This document shows, one piece after another, positions 8,818 to 18,294 of a stretch of 64,000 bases of DNA. How positions within the stretch are numbered: position 1 is the first letter of the stretch; each line of letters starts with the position of its first letter. Both the position numbers and the translations under genes were made by a program. This DNA is from Sphaerochaeta pleomorpha str. Grapes (GTDB taxonomy: Bacteria; Spirochaetota; Spirochaetia; Sphaerochaetales; Sphaerochaetaceae), in the NCBI RefSeq assembly GCF_000236685.1, contig NC_016633.1:2170001-2234000 (forward strand), given 5' to 3'. The notes under the pieces are model-generated. The model ran no database searches and had not been told where the DNA came from. It worked only from the letters and a program-made list of their open reading frames with translations.

Positions 8818-11800
8818 TTGTCTTCCAAAGATATGAGAAAAATAGGGCTGGTACTTGCTTCCATACATACAGGGGCTTCCAATGGGTTTTGGGCAGATGT
8901 CGCTGCCGTTGCCCAGCGATCTGGCGATTCCCTTTTTGTTTTTCCTGGAGGGAGACTTGAATGTCCACAGGATTTTGAATACTTGAAAAATACTCTTTTC
9001 AACCTTGCGAACCCAAAGAATATCGATGGCCTGATAAGCTGGGGGTCCTCACTTGGGGGATCAGTCAGCATCGAAGAGGTAAAGGCTTTCCATAAGAGAT
9101 TCGGTTCGTTGCCCTGTGTGACTATCGGCATGAAACAAGAAGGGATTCCTGATATATCCTTTGATGCCTACGCAGGTGTCCACTCTGAATTGTCCCACTG
9201 CATTATCGCCCATAAGGCCTCTAGGATTGCTTTTATCAGGGGCCCTGAAAACCATCAGTCTTCCAATGACCGTTATCAGGCCTATCTTGATGTATTGAAG
9301 GCCTTCAATCTTCCTTTTGATCCTTGTCTGGTCTCTGATCCTTTCGGATGGACTGAGGGTTCCAAAGCTTTGGACCAGCTCGTAACCAAAAGGGGTTTGG
9401 TCCCCGGGAAAGATTTCGATACGTTAGCCTGTGCAAGCGATCTGATGATGTTCGATGCAGGAAAGATTTTGGAGAAACGTGGCATACAGATTCCCTCTGA
9501 ACTGCGTATTCTCGGTTTCAACGACAGTAGCGAAAGCCATCTGTTGAAAATTCCCTGCACTACAGCAAAAATGCCAGTCAAACAAATGGCTTTGCTTTCC
9601 TGGTCACTGGTGGAGGATATGCTTGACAAAGATACTCTCAGTGGCCCCGATCTGCTTCTTCCTGCCGAATGTATTATCAGGCGCTCTTGCGGCTGTGAAG
9701 ATTCTCTTGGTGGAATCGAAAAAGCAAGGAACATCTTCGTTTCGGAACAAGCTTTTCTCGAGTGGCTGGCTAACGAATTCGAGATTACCGAAAAGACAAT
9801 GCAACGTGAAATCATTCCCCTTTTTGCGTTGGCAGCAGCATATACGGGAAAGGAAAAACCGGTTTTGGATGAAATAAAAGCAAAACTTGAAAACCTTTGT
9901 TATGCATTCCTTGATGCAGGGGGAGATTCGAACCGGTTGTCTGAGGCTCTTTTTTGGTATGAGCAGTTTTTTGCAACTCTTGGTTTTCGTCAGGAGCTCA
10001 GTGGGCCTGTGCGTGATGTTTTTCTAAGGCAACAGGATTTGGTTTCAACAGAACATGCCTATGCCCTTTCCCTCCAGAAAAAGAAACTCAACTCGCTTGA
10101 ATATGATCTGCTCTGTGTCCGAAGCCTGCATTCTATTTCTGCCATCCTTGAAAAACACCTGCCCCTGCTAGGGTTGCCCCAAGGATATCTTGTCATGTAC
10201 GTTGATGAGGAAACGAGCAATTTCGTTGGGGGGTATGATAGCAATCGGATTTTTCAGGAGGAAGAGCTTTTTGAAAAAGACCTGTTGCTCCCCCCACATC
10301 TTTTTAAGGGGCTTGGCCAGGGGGTCTATGTTGTAGAGCCTTTGTTTATGGAGAATCAATCCTTGGGCTATCTGGTTGCAAAAACGGAAAGTTTTGATGG
10401 CAGCCTCCTGGAAGATCTCCGTACCGCCTTGAGCAGTACAATCAAGGGAACCTTTCTAATTGAGGCAGCAAACAAGGCAAGGGAGCTGGCCGAATGTGCC
10501 CAGCGATCAAGGACTGAGTTCTTCGTAAATGTAAGTGAAGGGTTGCGCAATCCCCTGGATTCCATTTTACATTTGTTTGATAGCCTAAAAGCGAAAAACA
10601 TCTCAGATATTGACGTTGAGGAAACATTTCAGGCCGTTGAGAATCAAGTTTCCACGGTAAATCATCTCCTAGATCTCACCCTTTCGCAGACAGGGGCCTT
10701 GGGTTTGGATTTCCAAATTCTCAACTGCAGTTCCTTGCTACAGGATTTCTTGTCTGAAGGGAATGCGCAATATAAGGGAAACCTTGACTTGCCTGCGGTG
10801 TTTGGCGATAAAAAACGGTTGCTGCAAGTGTTTTCTATCATCCGCAATAGGATCCTGTCTGAAGGATATCATTGTATCGTTACCTCTGATGTGGGGGCGG
10901 ATGGCTTGCATGTTACCCTGCAATCCGATTTTCCTGGTTGGAAGTCAGATCTCTATAGGCAGGATCCGGGGTTTTCCCTGGTGGAGCGAATCCTTGTGAT
11001 GAGCGGGGGGCTTTTCTCCTGCAAAGGCAACCAGGTAACGATTTCTCTTCCCTGGCCGACTTTGGGGGGAAAGCTGATTTCCTTGCCCGTGCAGGTTCCT
11101 TCGGTTTCTTTTTTCATATCGGAAACTGAGGGAAAACAACTTCCTGGCGGATTTGGGAACCTTGGCCCTGTGGATACATTCAGGGCCTCGGATATTGGAA
11201 GGAAAGGAATAATCCCCCCTTCTATACAACTGATAGCCTGGGATGCCAGAAAAGGAGACCTTGAACTACAGCTTGCCTTGCATGTGCTGAGGAGAAACCC
11301 CACAGCGGTAAACCTTCCTTTTGTGTGTTTGGGGTGTCCTGACGGGTTTTCCAATATTGCCGATGCCCTTGAATCCCTGGGCCTGATGAGTGAAGGGGGG
11401 ACTATCTATGTTTTTGGGGAACTGCCCCAAGCTCTTTCCTCCCTAGTTTTCCCTGAATTGCTTGTTCATGTTTCCTCCTTTGCACAATTCAAGGAATTGG
11501 CTGCCCAGAGACCCCCTGCACTCATGATTTCAACTAACAGCGACTATGAAGACATCGAGGCAATACGGAAGGGTACAATAGCTTCCTCTGTGCCAATTGT
11601 CCTGGTGCGGGAAACCTGGGGTGAGGCAGAGGTGGAGAGACTCTGTTTGATTCCGAATATCCTGATCGCCAATACGAGTATTGTCGACAGCAATGAATTT
11701 CACTCCCGCCTGATGGGCCTGCTTTGTGGCAGTGAACTGCTTCCCCCTTTGACCGGGATCCTTGTCAAACGGGCAGTGGTTTACTTGTCCAACCATGCAA

Positions 11801-12069
11801 CCTCACAGATTTCTCGTTGGCAGCTTGCCGAGGCTGTACATGTGAGTGAAGATTATCTGACAAGAATATTCCGAAAGGAAATAGGTCTCTCCCCCTGGGA
11901 TTATCTCAATCGTCACCGGATGTATCTTGCTACTAAATTGCTTAGGCAGACAGGCCTTTCCATCAATGAGGTAGCAAGCCAGACCGGGTTCCAGGACCAA
12001 GCTTATTTTTGTAGGGTGTTTAAGAAAATCAAAGGGTATCCACCGGGGTCTATTCGAACCAAAAAATAA
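8818..12069 (+). CDS. Hybrid one-component regulator: LacI-type sensor, degenerate kinase and receiver-like regions, AraC DNA-binding domain
   Basis: 1083 residues from TTG at 8818, chosen because AAGGAGG lies 6 bases upstream and no other in-frame start has a site. Order: LacI/XylR-type periplasmic-binding-like sensor (about 1-300); linker and GAF-like region (about 330-550); HisKA-like helix (about 560-600); ATPase-like segment (about 655-760); receiver-like alpha/beta domain (about 830-965); AraC-type double helix-turn-helix (about 985-1083, SEDYLTRIFRKEIGLSP and INEVASQTGFQDQAYFCRVFK). In the HisKA-like helix the usual SHELR reads SEGLR, so the phospho-acceptor histidine is absent. It is divergent from the uronate operon and just upstream of the ABC/GH105 operon. 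Activation of one or both by a sugar ligand is likely. Confidence 0.85.
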   Translation: MSSKDMRKIGLVLASIHTGASNGFWADVAAVAQRSGDSLFVFPGGRLECPQDFEYLKNTLFNLANPKNIDGLISWGSSLGGSVSIEEVKAFHKRFGSLPCVTIGMKQEGIPDISFDAYAGVHSELSHCIIAHKASRIAFIRGPENHQSSNDRYQAYLDVLKAFNLPFDPCLVSDPFGWTEGSKALDQLVTKRGLVPGKDFDTLACASDLMMFDAGKILEKRGIQIPSELRILGFNDSSESHLLKIPCTTAKMPVKQMALLSWSLVEDMLDKDTLSGPDLLLPAECIIRRSCGCEDSLGGIEKARNIFVSEQAFLEWLANEFEITEKTMQREIIPLFALAAAYTGKEKPVLDEIKAKLENLCYAFLDAGGDSNRLSEALFWYEQFFATLGFRQELSGPVRDVFLRQQDLVSTEHAYALSLQKKKLNSLEYDLLCVRSLHSISAILEKHLPLLGLPQGYLVMYVDEETSNFVGGYDSNRIFQEEELFEKDLLLPPHLFKGLGQGVYVVEPLFMENQSLGYLVAKTESFDGSLLEDLRTALSSTIKGTFLIEAANKARELAECAQRSRTEFFVNVSEGLRNPLDSILHLFDSLKAKNISDIDVEETFQAVENQVSTVNHLLDLTLSQTGALGLDFQILNCSSLLQDFLSEGNAQYKGNLDLPAVFGDKKRLLQVFSIIRNRILSEGYHCIVTSDVGADGLHVTLQSDFPGWKSDLYRQDPGFSLVERILVMSGGLFSCKGNQVTISLPWPTLGGKLISLPVQVPSVSFFISETEGKQLPGGFGNLGPVDTFRASDIGRKGIIPPSIQLIAWDARKGDLELQLALHVLRRNPTAVNLPFVCLGCPDGFSNIADALESLGLMSEGGTIYVFGELPQALSSLVFPELLVHVSSFAQFKELAAQRPPALMISTNSDYEDIEAIRKGTIASSVPIVLVRETWGEAEVERLCLIPNILIANTSIVDSNEFHSRLMGLLCGSELLPPLTGILVKRAVVYLSNHATSQISRWQLAEAVHVSEDYLTRIFRKEIGLSPWDYLNRHRMYLATKLLRQTGLSINEVASQTGFQDQAYFCRVFKKIKGYPPGSIRTKK

Positions 12070-12167
12070 AGGTTGGTCGTCTAAAAAGTCGGAAAAGTAC
12101 AATAGTCTCTCTGCATTGTTCCCATTCCTTGCCGTATTCTTATGAATAGGCGAGGATGGTTTTTTAT

Positions 12168-13100
12168 ATGGGTGTTGAACAAGTAAAAAAGAGAGATAAT
12201 AGAAAAATCAGGGAGATTAAACGCCATAAATCGGTGTATGCAATCCTTATAATCCCTCTTTCCTATTATATTTTATTCAGGTATGTGCCAATTTTTAACG
12301 GACAGATTGCCTTTAAAGATTATATGGCCCTTGATGGGATACTGGGAAGCAGATGGATTGGCCTGGATAATTTTTTTACCTTCATCCACTCCTATTACTT
12401 TTGGGAATTGTTGCGCAATACTTTGATGTACAGCTTGGGAAAATTGGTTTTCAGCCTTCCTTTGGCCATTGTGCTTGCCATAACCCTTTATGAATGTTCC
12501 CGCCCGCATCTAAGGAAAATCGTACAGACGCTTGCCTATCTGCCTCACTTTCTATCCTGGGTAATTATGTATGGGATTCTTTTGGCCCTCCTTGCCCCGG
12601 GGGATGGAATCATAAACGATGTCATTAAACTGTTCGGGGGGAAACCCATAGATTTCTTGACGAATACCAATGCCTTTCCCTGGATTGTCATTTTCAGTGA
12701 TGCTTGGAAGGAAATGGGCTGGACCGCAATCATTTTTATAGCCGCACTTATGGGGATCGATCCTTCGTTGTTCGAAGCAGCCTTGGTTGAGGGTGCAAAT
12801 TCCTGGCAAAGGGTTCGCTATATAACCCTCCCTTCTATCAGGCCGGTCATAGTCATTGTCCTCCTGCTTCGGCTCGGAACGGTGCTTGACGCAGGCTTCA
12901 ACCAGATTTTTATGCTCTATTCCACTCCGGTCCTCTCTGTTGCCGATATTATCGACACGTGGGTATACCGTCAGGGTTTATTGGAATTCCAGTTTGGCCT
13001 TGCTACAGCCGTAGGGTTGTTCAAAGGTGTAATCGGTATGTTTCTGATTCTCGGTTCAAATCGATTAGTCAGGCGTTTTGGCGGCTCTTCGCTATATTAA
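12168..13100 (+). CDS. ABC sugar importer permease (LplB/CUT1 type)
   Basis: About 310 residues with six membrane helices. The ATG at 12168 is favoured over 12156, since the only GAGG-like site (12152-12155) overlaps the upstream ATG. The cytoplasmic loop EAALVEGANSWQRVRYITLPSIRP (about residues 205-228) is the EAA motif that docks onto the ATPase. The N-terminal KDYMALDGILGS...GLDNF stretch is typical of LplB/YtcP-type permeases, which work with large binding proteins. It pairs with the next permease and the 14125 binding protein. No ATPase gene is present, as is common for CUT1 systems sharing an MsmX-like ATPase. Confidence 0.9.
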   Translation: MGVEQVKKRDNRKIREIKRHKSVYAILIIPLSYYILFRYVPIFNGQIAFKDYMALDGILGSRWIGLDNFFTFIHSYYFWELLRNTLMYSLGKLVFSLPLAIVLAITLYECSRPHLRKIVQTLAYLPHFLSWVIMYGILLALLAPGDGIINDVIKLFGGKPIDFLTNTNAFPWIVIFSDAWKEMGWTAIIFIAALMGIDPSLFEAALVEGANSWQRVRYITLPSIRPVIVIVLLLRLGTVLDAGFNQIFMLYSTPVLSVADIIDTWVYRQGLLEFQFGLATAVGLFKGVIGMFLILGSNRLVRRFGGSSLY

Positions 13101-13110
13101 GGGGAAAAAC

Positions 13111-14046
13111 ATGTATAGTACCGAGCAGAAAATAAACCGGGGAATCCTGAAACCCGTAGCAAAGACCGTTGCACTCAGGCCTACAGCGGCAGACAAGTCC
13201 TTCAATATCATAGTGAATGTATTTTTAACAGTTCTGTTATTCGTAATTGCCATACCCCTTTGGAGTACCGTAACCCTTTCGTTTAGGCCGAACGACTATA
13301 TTGGAAATAATTTGGAAGGAATGTTCCTGCTTCCCTGGAAATGGTCGACTTCTGCCTATAAGGCTTTATTGGGCAACAGGGGTTTTCTGCTTGCTTTTAA
13401 AAATAGTCTCTTGATTTTGGTTGGCGGCGTTGCATGTTCCTTGTTGCTTACAACCCCCCTTGCCTATGTGCTCTCGATCCATACTCTGCCTGGAAGGAAA
13501 TTTTTCAATATCCTTATTGTCATTCCGTATGTTTTCAATGTAGGCATCATTCCCTCCTATCTTCTAGTTACCAGGATAGGGCTCATCGACCACCTTGCCG
13601 CTGTTTTCATTCCCGGTGCCATCAGTACCTATAACTGCTTGATAATGCGCTCGTTCTTTGAGGGGATTCCCAATGAATTGAAAGAATCGGCTCGTATCGA
13701 TGGGGCTACCGAGATCCAGGTTCTCCTGAGGGTTATCCTCCCGCTTTCAAAGGCAATCATCATGACTATCGGTCTGTTCTATGGGGTTTCTTTCTGGAAT
13801 GATTTCTTCCATGCCATGCTGTACCTGAACAGCAACGACTTACAGCCGTTACCTATCTTGCTTAGAAACATTCTTATGGCTAGTGGAATGAATGAATATG
13901 TTGAGGTGAATGCCTTTGGCGATGCCCCGATTGCGGCTATCAAGGCGGCCTCGGTGTTCCTTAGTGCAATCCCTATGGTTATTGCCTATCCGTTCATTCA
14001 GAAATACTTCACAAAGGGTACCTTGCTTGGAAGTGTGAAGGGTTGA
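13111..14046 (+). CDS. ABC sugar importer permease (LplC/YtcP type)
   Basis: 311 residues from the ATG at 13111, preceded by AAGGGG at 6-base spacing. The upstream in-frame start inside the previous gene has no site. Six membrane helices are visible, with an EAA loop near residue 195 (ELKESARIDGATEIQVLLRVILPLSK) that contacts the shared ATPase. The C-terminus FIQKYFTKGTLLGSVKG is the standard end of CarB/LplC-like permeases. It forms the second half of the transmembrane channel with the 12168 product and is co-transcribed, with only 10 bases between the genes. Confidence 0.92.
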   Translation: MYSTEQKINRGILKPVAKTVALRPTAADKSFNIIVNVFLTVLLFVIAIPLWSTVTLSFRPNDYIGNNLEGMFLLPWKWSTSAYKALLGNRGFLLAFKNSLLILVGGVACSLLLTTPLAYVLSIHTLPGRKFFNILIVIPYVFNVGIIPSYLLVTRIGLIDHLAAVFIPGAISTYNCLIMRSFFEGIPNELKESARIDGATEIQVLLRVILPLSKAIIMTIGLFYGVSFWNDFFHAMLYLNSNDLQPLPILLRNILMASGMNEYVEVNAFGDAPIAAIKAASVFLSAIPMVIAYPFIQKYFTKGTLLGSVKG

Positions 14047-14124
14047 TGTCGTGAAATCTAAAATCGATACTACTGGTTTTTCAAAACTGATAAGTATTGT
14101 GATGCATAGTAAGGAGGATTGATT

Positions 14125-15702
14125 ATGAAGAAAAACATGCTTTACCTGGTTGCTTTGGTTGCTTTATTTTCACTGGCAGTAGTTCCTGTGGTAGCACAAG
14201 GAACGACAGATACAGCAAAAGCATCCGCTCCTATGACCGTTGAATTGTGGTATGGTGCTGCAATTACAGAGGCTGGGCCGCCTCCGTCCGACTGGGTTGG
14301 TTTTTCCCTCATCAGGGATAAACTGAATATCGATTTGAAGCTTACAGCCCTTCCTTCCAATGAAAGCGACCAGGATGTAAAAATCCAGGCTGCCGCTGCT
14401 GCCAACAACTTACCTGATTTGTTCATGGTAAGGCGTGATGTGCTTGTTCGTCTGGTAGGTCAGGGGTTGGTAGCCCCGGTCGATGACCTGTATGCAAAAA
14501 TGCCGGTCAGGACGGAGAATCACTATGATTCTGTCAGCAAGGCTATGGCTCGCTTCAATGGGAAAAGCTATGGGCTTTCCGATCCCGGTTCAATTGCCAG
14601 GAATGAAGGTTTGTTGATCCGGAAAGACTGGCTGGATAACCTTGGGCTTGCTGTCCCTACGACTCTGGACGAGCTGATGACGGTCCTCAAGGCCTTCACA
14701 TTCAATGATCCGGACGGGAATGGGAAAAATGATACCTGGGGCTATGGAGCATTCCAGGAAATCAACAATTTCGAAGCTTGGCCCGGCAGAAGGCTCGAAC
14801 CCCTCTTTGGTGCCTTTGGTGTCGATGGTACTTGGGATATGACCCTTTCGAGTGCAGGCCTGAATATTTTGAAGCCTGAATTCTATGATGCAATGGTTTA
14901 TCTGAAGGAAATGGTTGATACCGGGGTTATTGACCCGAACTGGCTTGCTTACAAGAAAGATGATTTCCGTGCTGCCTGGAAACAGGGAAGATTCGGCATC
15001 ATGCGTGAACAGAATGCAGCTTTTGCAGCCCAGTCGAACTATGCCCCGTTTGATAAGAATTTCCCGAACGGCCAGTGGGTTGTAATTGATCCGCCGAAGG
15101 GACCGCAAGGAAAATCTTCCATCGGACCCTACACGGCAAACTTCCGTATCTATGCAATAAGTGCAAAAGCGGCCAAGGAAGGGAAAGCGGATAAGATTGC
15201 CCAGTTGCTTGAATGGATGGCTTCCGATGAAGGTTATTTCCTTCTGGGTTGGGGTGTTGAAGGGGTGAACTATACCAAGGATGCCAACGGAATCCCAGTT
15301 GCCACCGGTCTTCCTGATGCCAATCTTGCATTCTCTGCCCCAGGTGGCCAGACAGTTACTCAGCTACGGAACATGGTCTTCTACAATGGTGATATTGAGC
15401 TGTACGCACGTTATCCTAAATATATGACCGAGGTCAGCAAAAAAGAAATGTCTGCCCTTACGGTATTGAGAGACATGCAAAGCCGGAAATGGACGCCTGC
15501 CATTGGTTCCGATACCCTGCCGATTCCCAATGCAGACCTCAAGAGGTTCTATGAGCAGGGACTCAGTGAGTTTATTACCGGTAAGAGAGTGCTTACCCCT
15601 AGCAACTGGACGAAGTGGATTGAAGAATTCAAGAAGCTTGGCGGACAGGATTGGAATGACAAGGGTGTTGCGTTTGCTAAGGAAAACAATCTTTTGAATT
15701 AG
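14125..15702 (+). CDS. Extracellular solute-binding protein, family 1, large LipO type
   Basis: 525 residues from ATG 14125, with AAGGAGG 7 bases upstream. A Sec signal peptide (about 1-25, ending VVPVVAQG) has no lipobox Cys, so the mature protein should be periplasmic rather than a lipoprotein. The mature part has the WYGAAITEAGPPP strand, the NNLPDLFMV hinge and a calcium-loop-like FNDPDGNGKNDTWGYG at about 192-207, all typical of the large binding proteins of LplABC/YtcQ systems that import pectic oligosaccharides. The GH105 hydrolase downstream supports an unsaturated rhamnogalacturonan or uronide ligand. Confidence 0.9.
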   Translation: MKKNMLYLVALVALFSLAVVPVVAQGTTDTAKASAPMTVELWYGAAITEAGPPPSDWVGFSLIRDKLNIDLKLTALPSNESDQDVKIQAAAAANNLPDLFMVRRDVLVRLVGQGLVAPVDDLYAKMPVRTENHYDSVSKAMARFNGKSYGLSDPGSIARNEGLLIRKDWLDNLGLAVPTTLDELMTVLKAFTFNDPDGNGKNDTWGYGAFQEINNFEAWPGRRLEPLFGAFGVDGTWDMTLSSAGLNILKPEFYDAMVYLKEMVDTGVIDPNWLAYKKDDFRAAWKQGRFGIMREQNAAFAAQSNYAPFDKNFPNGQWVVIDPPKGPQGKSSIGPYTANFRIYAISAKAAKEGKADKIAQLLEWMASDEGYFLLGWGVEGVNYTKDANGIPVATGLPDANLAFSAPGGQTVTQLRNMVFYNGDIELYARYPKYMTEVSKKEMSALTVLRDMQSRKWTPAIGSDTLPIPNADLKRFYEQGLSEFITGKRVLTPSNWTKWIEEFKKLGGQDWNDKGVAFAKENNLLN

Positions 15703-15723
15703 CTGGTAGATTTTGTTTTCAGC

Positions 15724-15760
15724 GGCCTTCTTGAAAGAGAAGGCCACTGAGGTTTTCTTA
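15724..15760 (+). terminator. Intercistronic hairpin after binding-protein gene
   Basis: 8-bp stem (15724-15731 with 15738-15745, GGCCTTCT/AGAAGGCC), 6-base loop, then a T-rich but interrupted tract. It is probably a partial terminator or an mRNA-stabilising hairpin that lets the binding protein be made in excess over the downstream GH105. Confidence 0.6.
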
Positions 15761-15782
15761 TTTGTTACAGGAAGGAACGATC

Positions 15783-16895
15783 ATGAAGTTTTCTGAACCC
15801 CTCTCTCTCTTGATGGCCAGAAGTGTCGTTTCCCGATATCACAAAGGTATGATGAGATGGCACTATGAACACGGTCTTGTCATACTTGGCTGCCTTCTGG
15901 CTGGGGATCTATCCGGTGATAAGGGTATGTATGACTGGGCCTATGGATTGTATGACCCCCTTATCGGAGAAAATGGAGAAATAGCTACCTACCGGCAAGG
16001 CGAGTACAATCTTGACCAGATCAATGCCGGCAGGAACCTTTTTACTTTTTATCGAAGATCCGGAGAAAAAAGGTTCTTCCTGGCTGCAAAAACCTTAAAA
16101 GAACAGCTGGACAACCAACCAAGGACCCTAAGTGGGGTGTATTGGCACAAGGAAATCTATCCCTGGCAGATTTGGTTGGATGGGGTGTATATGCAAGGAC
16201 CCTTTTATGCCCAGTATTGTAAGGAATTCAATGAACCGGAAGGCTTTGATGATATTGCGGGGCAGATCCTTGTAGTATATAACACCCTGAGGGATAGTGA
16301 ATCAGGCTTGCTTTACCATGCCTATGATGAATCCAGGGGGCAACGCTGGGCTGACAAGGATACAGGTCTTTCTCCCCATTTCTGGGGAAGAGCCATGGGT
16401 TGGTTCTGCATGGCTGTCATCGACACTCTCGATTACATTCCTGCCGACCATGGCGACAGGGAAGCGCTGTGTGGCATTGTGAAAACCTTGATTCCGGCGT
16501 TTCTCCGGATGCAGGATACAAGTGGCATGTGGTTCCAGGTTTTGGATATGGGCTCTATGGAAGGGAATTATCTTGAAACTTCCTGTTCAAGTATGTTTTC
16601 CTATACGCTCTATAAAGCAGTACGTGTCGGCATTGTGACTGAGCCTGAGTTGCGATCGAGATGCCTTTTTCAGGCAAATAAAGCGATGCGCTGCATCGAG
16701 GAAAAATATCTGCGGCAAGACAGTGAAGGTCAATTGCACTTGGGTGGAATCTGTTCTGTAGCCGGGCTTGGGGGCAACCCGTACCGCGACGGTTCTTTTC
16801 ATTACTATATAAGGGAAAAAGTCGTAGAAGATGATTTTAAGGGAGTCGGGCCTTTCATTCTTGCCTGCATCGAAAAGGAACAAGTTCTTCCCTAG
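15783..16895 (+). CDS. GH105 unsaturated glucuronyl/rhamnogalacturonyl hydrolase (YteR-like)
   Basis: 370 residues from ATG 15783 (AGGAAGGA 6 bases before). It belongs to the six-hairpin GH88/GH105 clan: WHYEHGLVILG (about 22-32), the DQINAGRNLF segment near residue 80, the LDGVYMQGPFYAQY substrate-cleft motif (about 133-146) and WGRAMGWFCMAVIDTLDYIP (about 202-221). No signal peptide, so it acts in the cytoplasm. The family removes the 4,5-unsaturated uronic acid left by polysaccharide lyases by hydrating its double bond. The product feeds the uronate enzymes encoded upstream. Last gene of the importer operon. Confidence 0.92.
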   Translation: MKFSEPLSLLMARSVVSRYHKGMMRWHYEHGLVILGCLLAGDLSGDKGMYDWAYGLYDPLIGENGEIATYRQGEYNLDQINAGRNLFTFYRRSGEKRFFLAAKTLKEQLDNQPRTLSGVYWHKEIYPWQIWLDGVYMQGPFYAQYCKEFNEPEGFDDIAGQILVVYNTLRDSESGLLYHAYDESRGQRWADKDTGLSPHFWGRAMGWFCMAVIDTLDYIPADHGDREALCGIVKTLIPAFLRMQDTSGMWFQVLDMGSMEGNYLETSCSSMFSYTLYKAVRVGIVTEPELRSRCLFQANKAMRCIEEKYLRQDSEGQLHLGGICSVAGLGGNPYRDGSFHYYIREKVVEDDFKGVGPFILACIEKEQVLP

Positions 16896-17106
16896 GGTGG
16901 GGCAATCACTGTAAGCGATTTCTTTTCTATACTACAGGGGTAGGTGTTTTGTATAATAAATTTTCCCATAGTTTGTATTCTTTTGATGTAATTCTTTATT
17001 GCGAGGGATCCATGCTATTTCTGTTTTGAAATTTCAATCAGTCTAACTGTCTGTATATCCACAATTTGAAGCTTAATTTTGAGGAATTTGAAAAAGATTT
17101 CTTTGT

Positions 17107-17135
17107 TTGACAATGAGAATGGCAGAATGTAGAAT
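17107..17135 (+). promoter_or_regulatory. Sigma-70 type promoter for the nucleoside import operon
   Basis: A perfect -35 TTGACA (17107-17112), a 17-base spacer and -10 TAGAAT (17130-17135) lie about 45 bases before the binding-protein start. The preceding 16896-17106 is AT-rich with no ORF or structure I can support. The short leader leaves no room for a purine riboswitch. Confidence 0.75.
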
Positions 17136-17184
17136 ATACGGTATAAAGACTCTTTGTGTTCATCACAAAATAGGAGAGAACGTA

Positions 17185-18267
17185 ATGAAGAAATTGACTG
17201 TTGTGCTTTGTGCCTTACTCATGCTCAGTTCTATGGCATTTGCCCAGGGAACTTCAGAAGCAGGTCCTGCAAAAAGCAACCTTCGGGTTGGTATGGTTAC
17301 TGATAGTGGAACGATAGATGACAAATCCTTCAACCAGGGAACTTGGGAAGGTATTGTTCGCGCTGCTGCTGACTATGGCCTTACGACCAAATACCTCAAA
17401 CCTTCAGGGACCACCGAAGCCGATTACCTGAAAGAAATCGGAAACCTTGTCGATGCCGGCTATAATTTGATTATTTGCCCCGGATTCAAGTTCGAGACTT
17501 CCCTGTATGAAGCTCAGGACAAATATCCCAAAGTAAAGTTTGTCATCCTTGACGGCGAACCCCATACCGCAGATTACCAGACTTTCCGCATTGAAAAGAA
17601 TGTTGTTGCAGTATACTGGGCAGAACAGGAATCAGGATTCCTCGCCGGGGTTGCAGCAGCTTTGCAGATGAAAGACGCAGAGTTTGGTTTTGTTGGCGGA
17701 ATGGAAATCCCCGCTGTACAGAAATTCAACTGGGGCTTCCAGCAGGGCATCAAGTATGCCAACGCAACCCATGGTACCAAGATTGTTCTCAAGCAGGAAA
17801 ACGATCTCTATCAGGGTTCATTCGATAACATCAGTGCTGGACAGCAGATTGCTGCTTCCATGTACGACAAGGGTGTTGACGTAATTTTCGCAGCCGCTGG
17901 TGGAGTTGGCGTAGGCGTTATCAACGAAGCAAAGAACAGAGCAGCAGCTGGACAGAAAGTATGGGTCATCGGTGTTGATGTAGACCAATACAGCGAAGGC
18001 GTGATGCCCAATGGGAAATCTATCATCCTGACTTCTGCCATGAAGTATCTTGATCGTGCTTCCTATGATATGATTACCAACGAATTGAACGGTACCTTCC
18101 CTGGTGGACAGGTCCTCCGCCTCAATGCAACCAACGACGGTATCGGAATCCCTGTAGAGAATCCGAACCTCTCCAAAACAGTTTCTGACGAAGTTGCCAA
18201 GGTGTATGCAATGATGAAGAGTGGCGAGATTGTAGTTGCAGCTTCTGCTGATGGACTGTACAAATAA
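17185..18267 (+). CDS. BMP/PnrA-family purine nucleoside-binding protein
   Basis: 360 residues from ATG 17185 (AGGAGAG upstream). The longer frame from 17107 lies inside the promoter and is rejected. A signal peptide of about 20 residues ends SMAFAQG with no lipobox Cys, unlike TmpC/PnrA of Treponema, which is a lipoprotein. The mature domain begins GMVTDSGTIDDKSFNQGTWEG, the BMP-family ligand loop (Asp and Phe contact the nucleoside base), and later has FVGGMEIPAVQKFNWGFQQG and VIGVDVDQ. It delivers purine nucleosides to the ABC complex encoded next. First gene of the operon. Confidence 0.92.
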   Translation: MKKLTVVLCALLMLSSMAFAQGTSEAGPAKSNLRVGMVTDSGTIDDKSFNQGTWEGIVRAAADYGLTTKYLKPSGTTEADYLKEIGNLVDAGYNLIICPGFKFETSLYEAQDKYPKVKFVILDGEPHTADYQTFRIEKNVVAVYWAEQESGFLAGVAAALQMKDAEFGFVGGMEIPAVQKFNWGFQQGIKYANATHGTKIVLKQENDLYQGSFDNISAGQQIAASMYDKGVDVIFAAAGGVGVGVINEAKNRAAAGQKVWVIGVDVDQYSEGVMPNGKSIILTSAMKYLDRASYDMITNELNGTFPGGQVLRLNATNDGIGIPVENPNLSKTVSDEVAKVYAMMKSGEIVVAASADGLYK

Positions 18268-18294
18268 GCCCAAGGAAACGTTTTTTTAAGTAGC

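Noticed and set aside
17136-17184. Purine riboswitch before the nucleoside importer
   Set aside because: The leader is only about 45 bases after a good promoter, too short for the aptamer.
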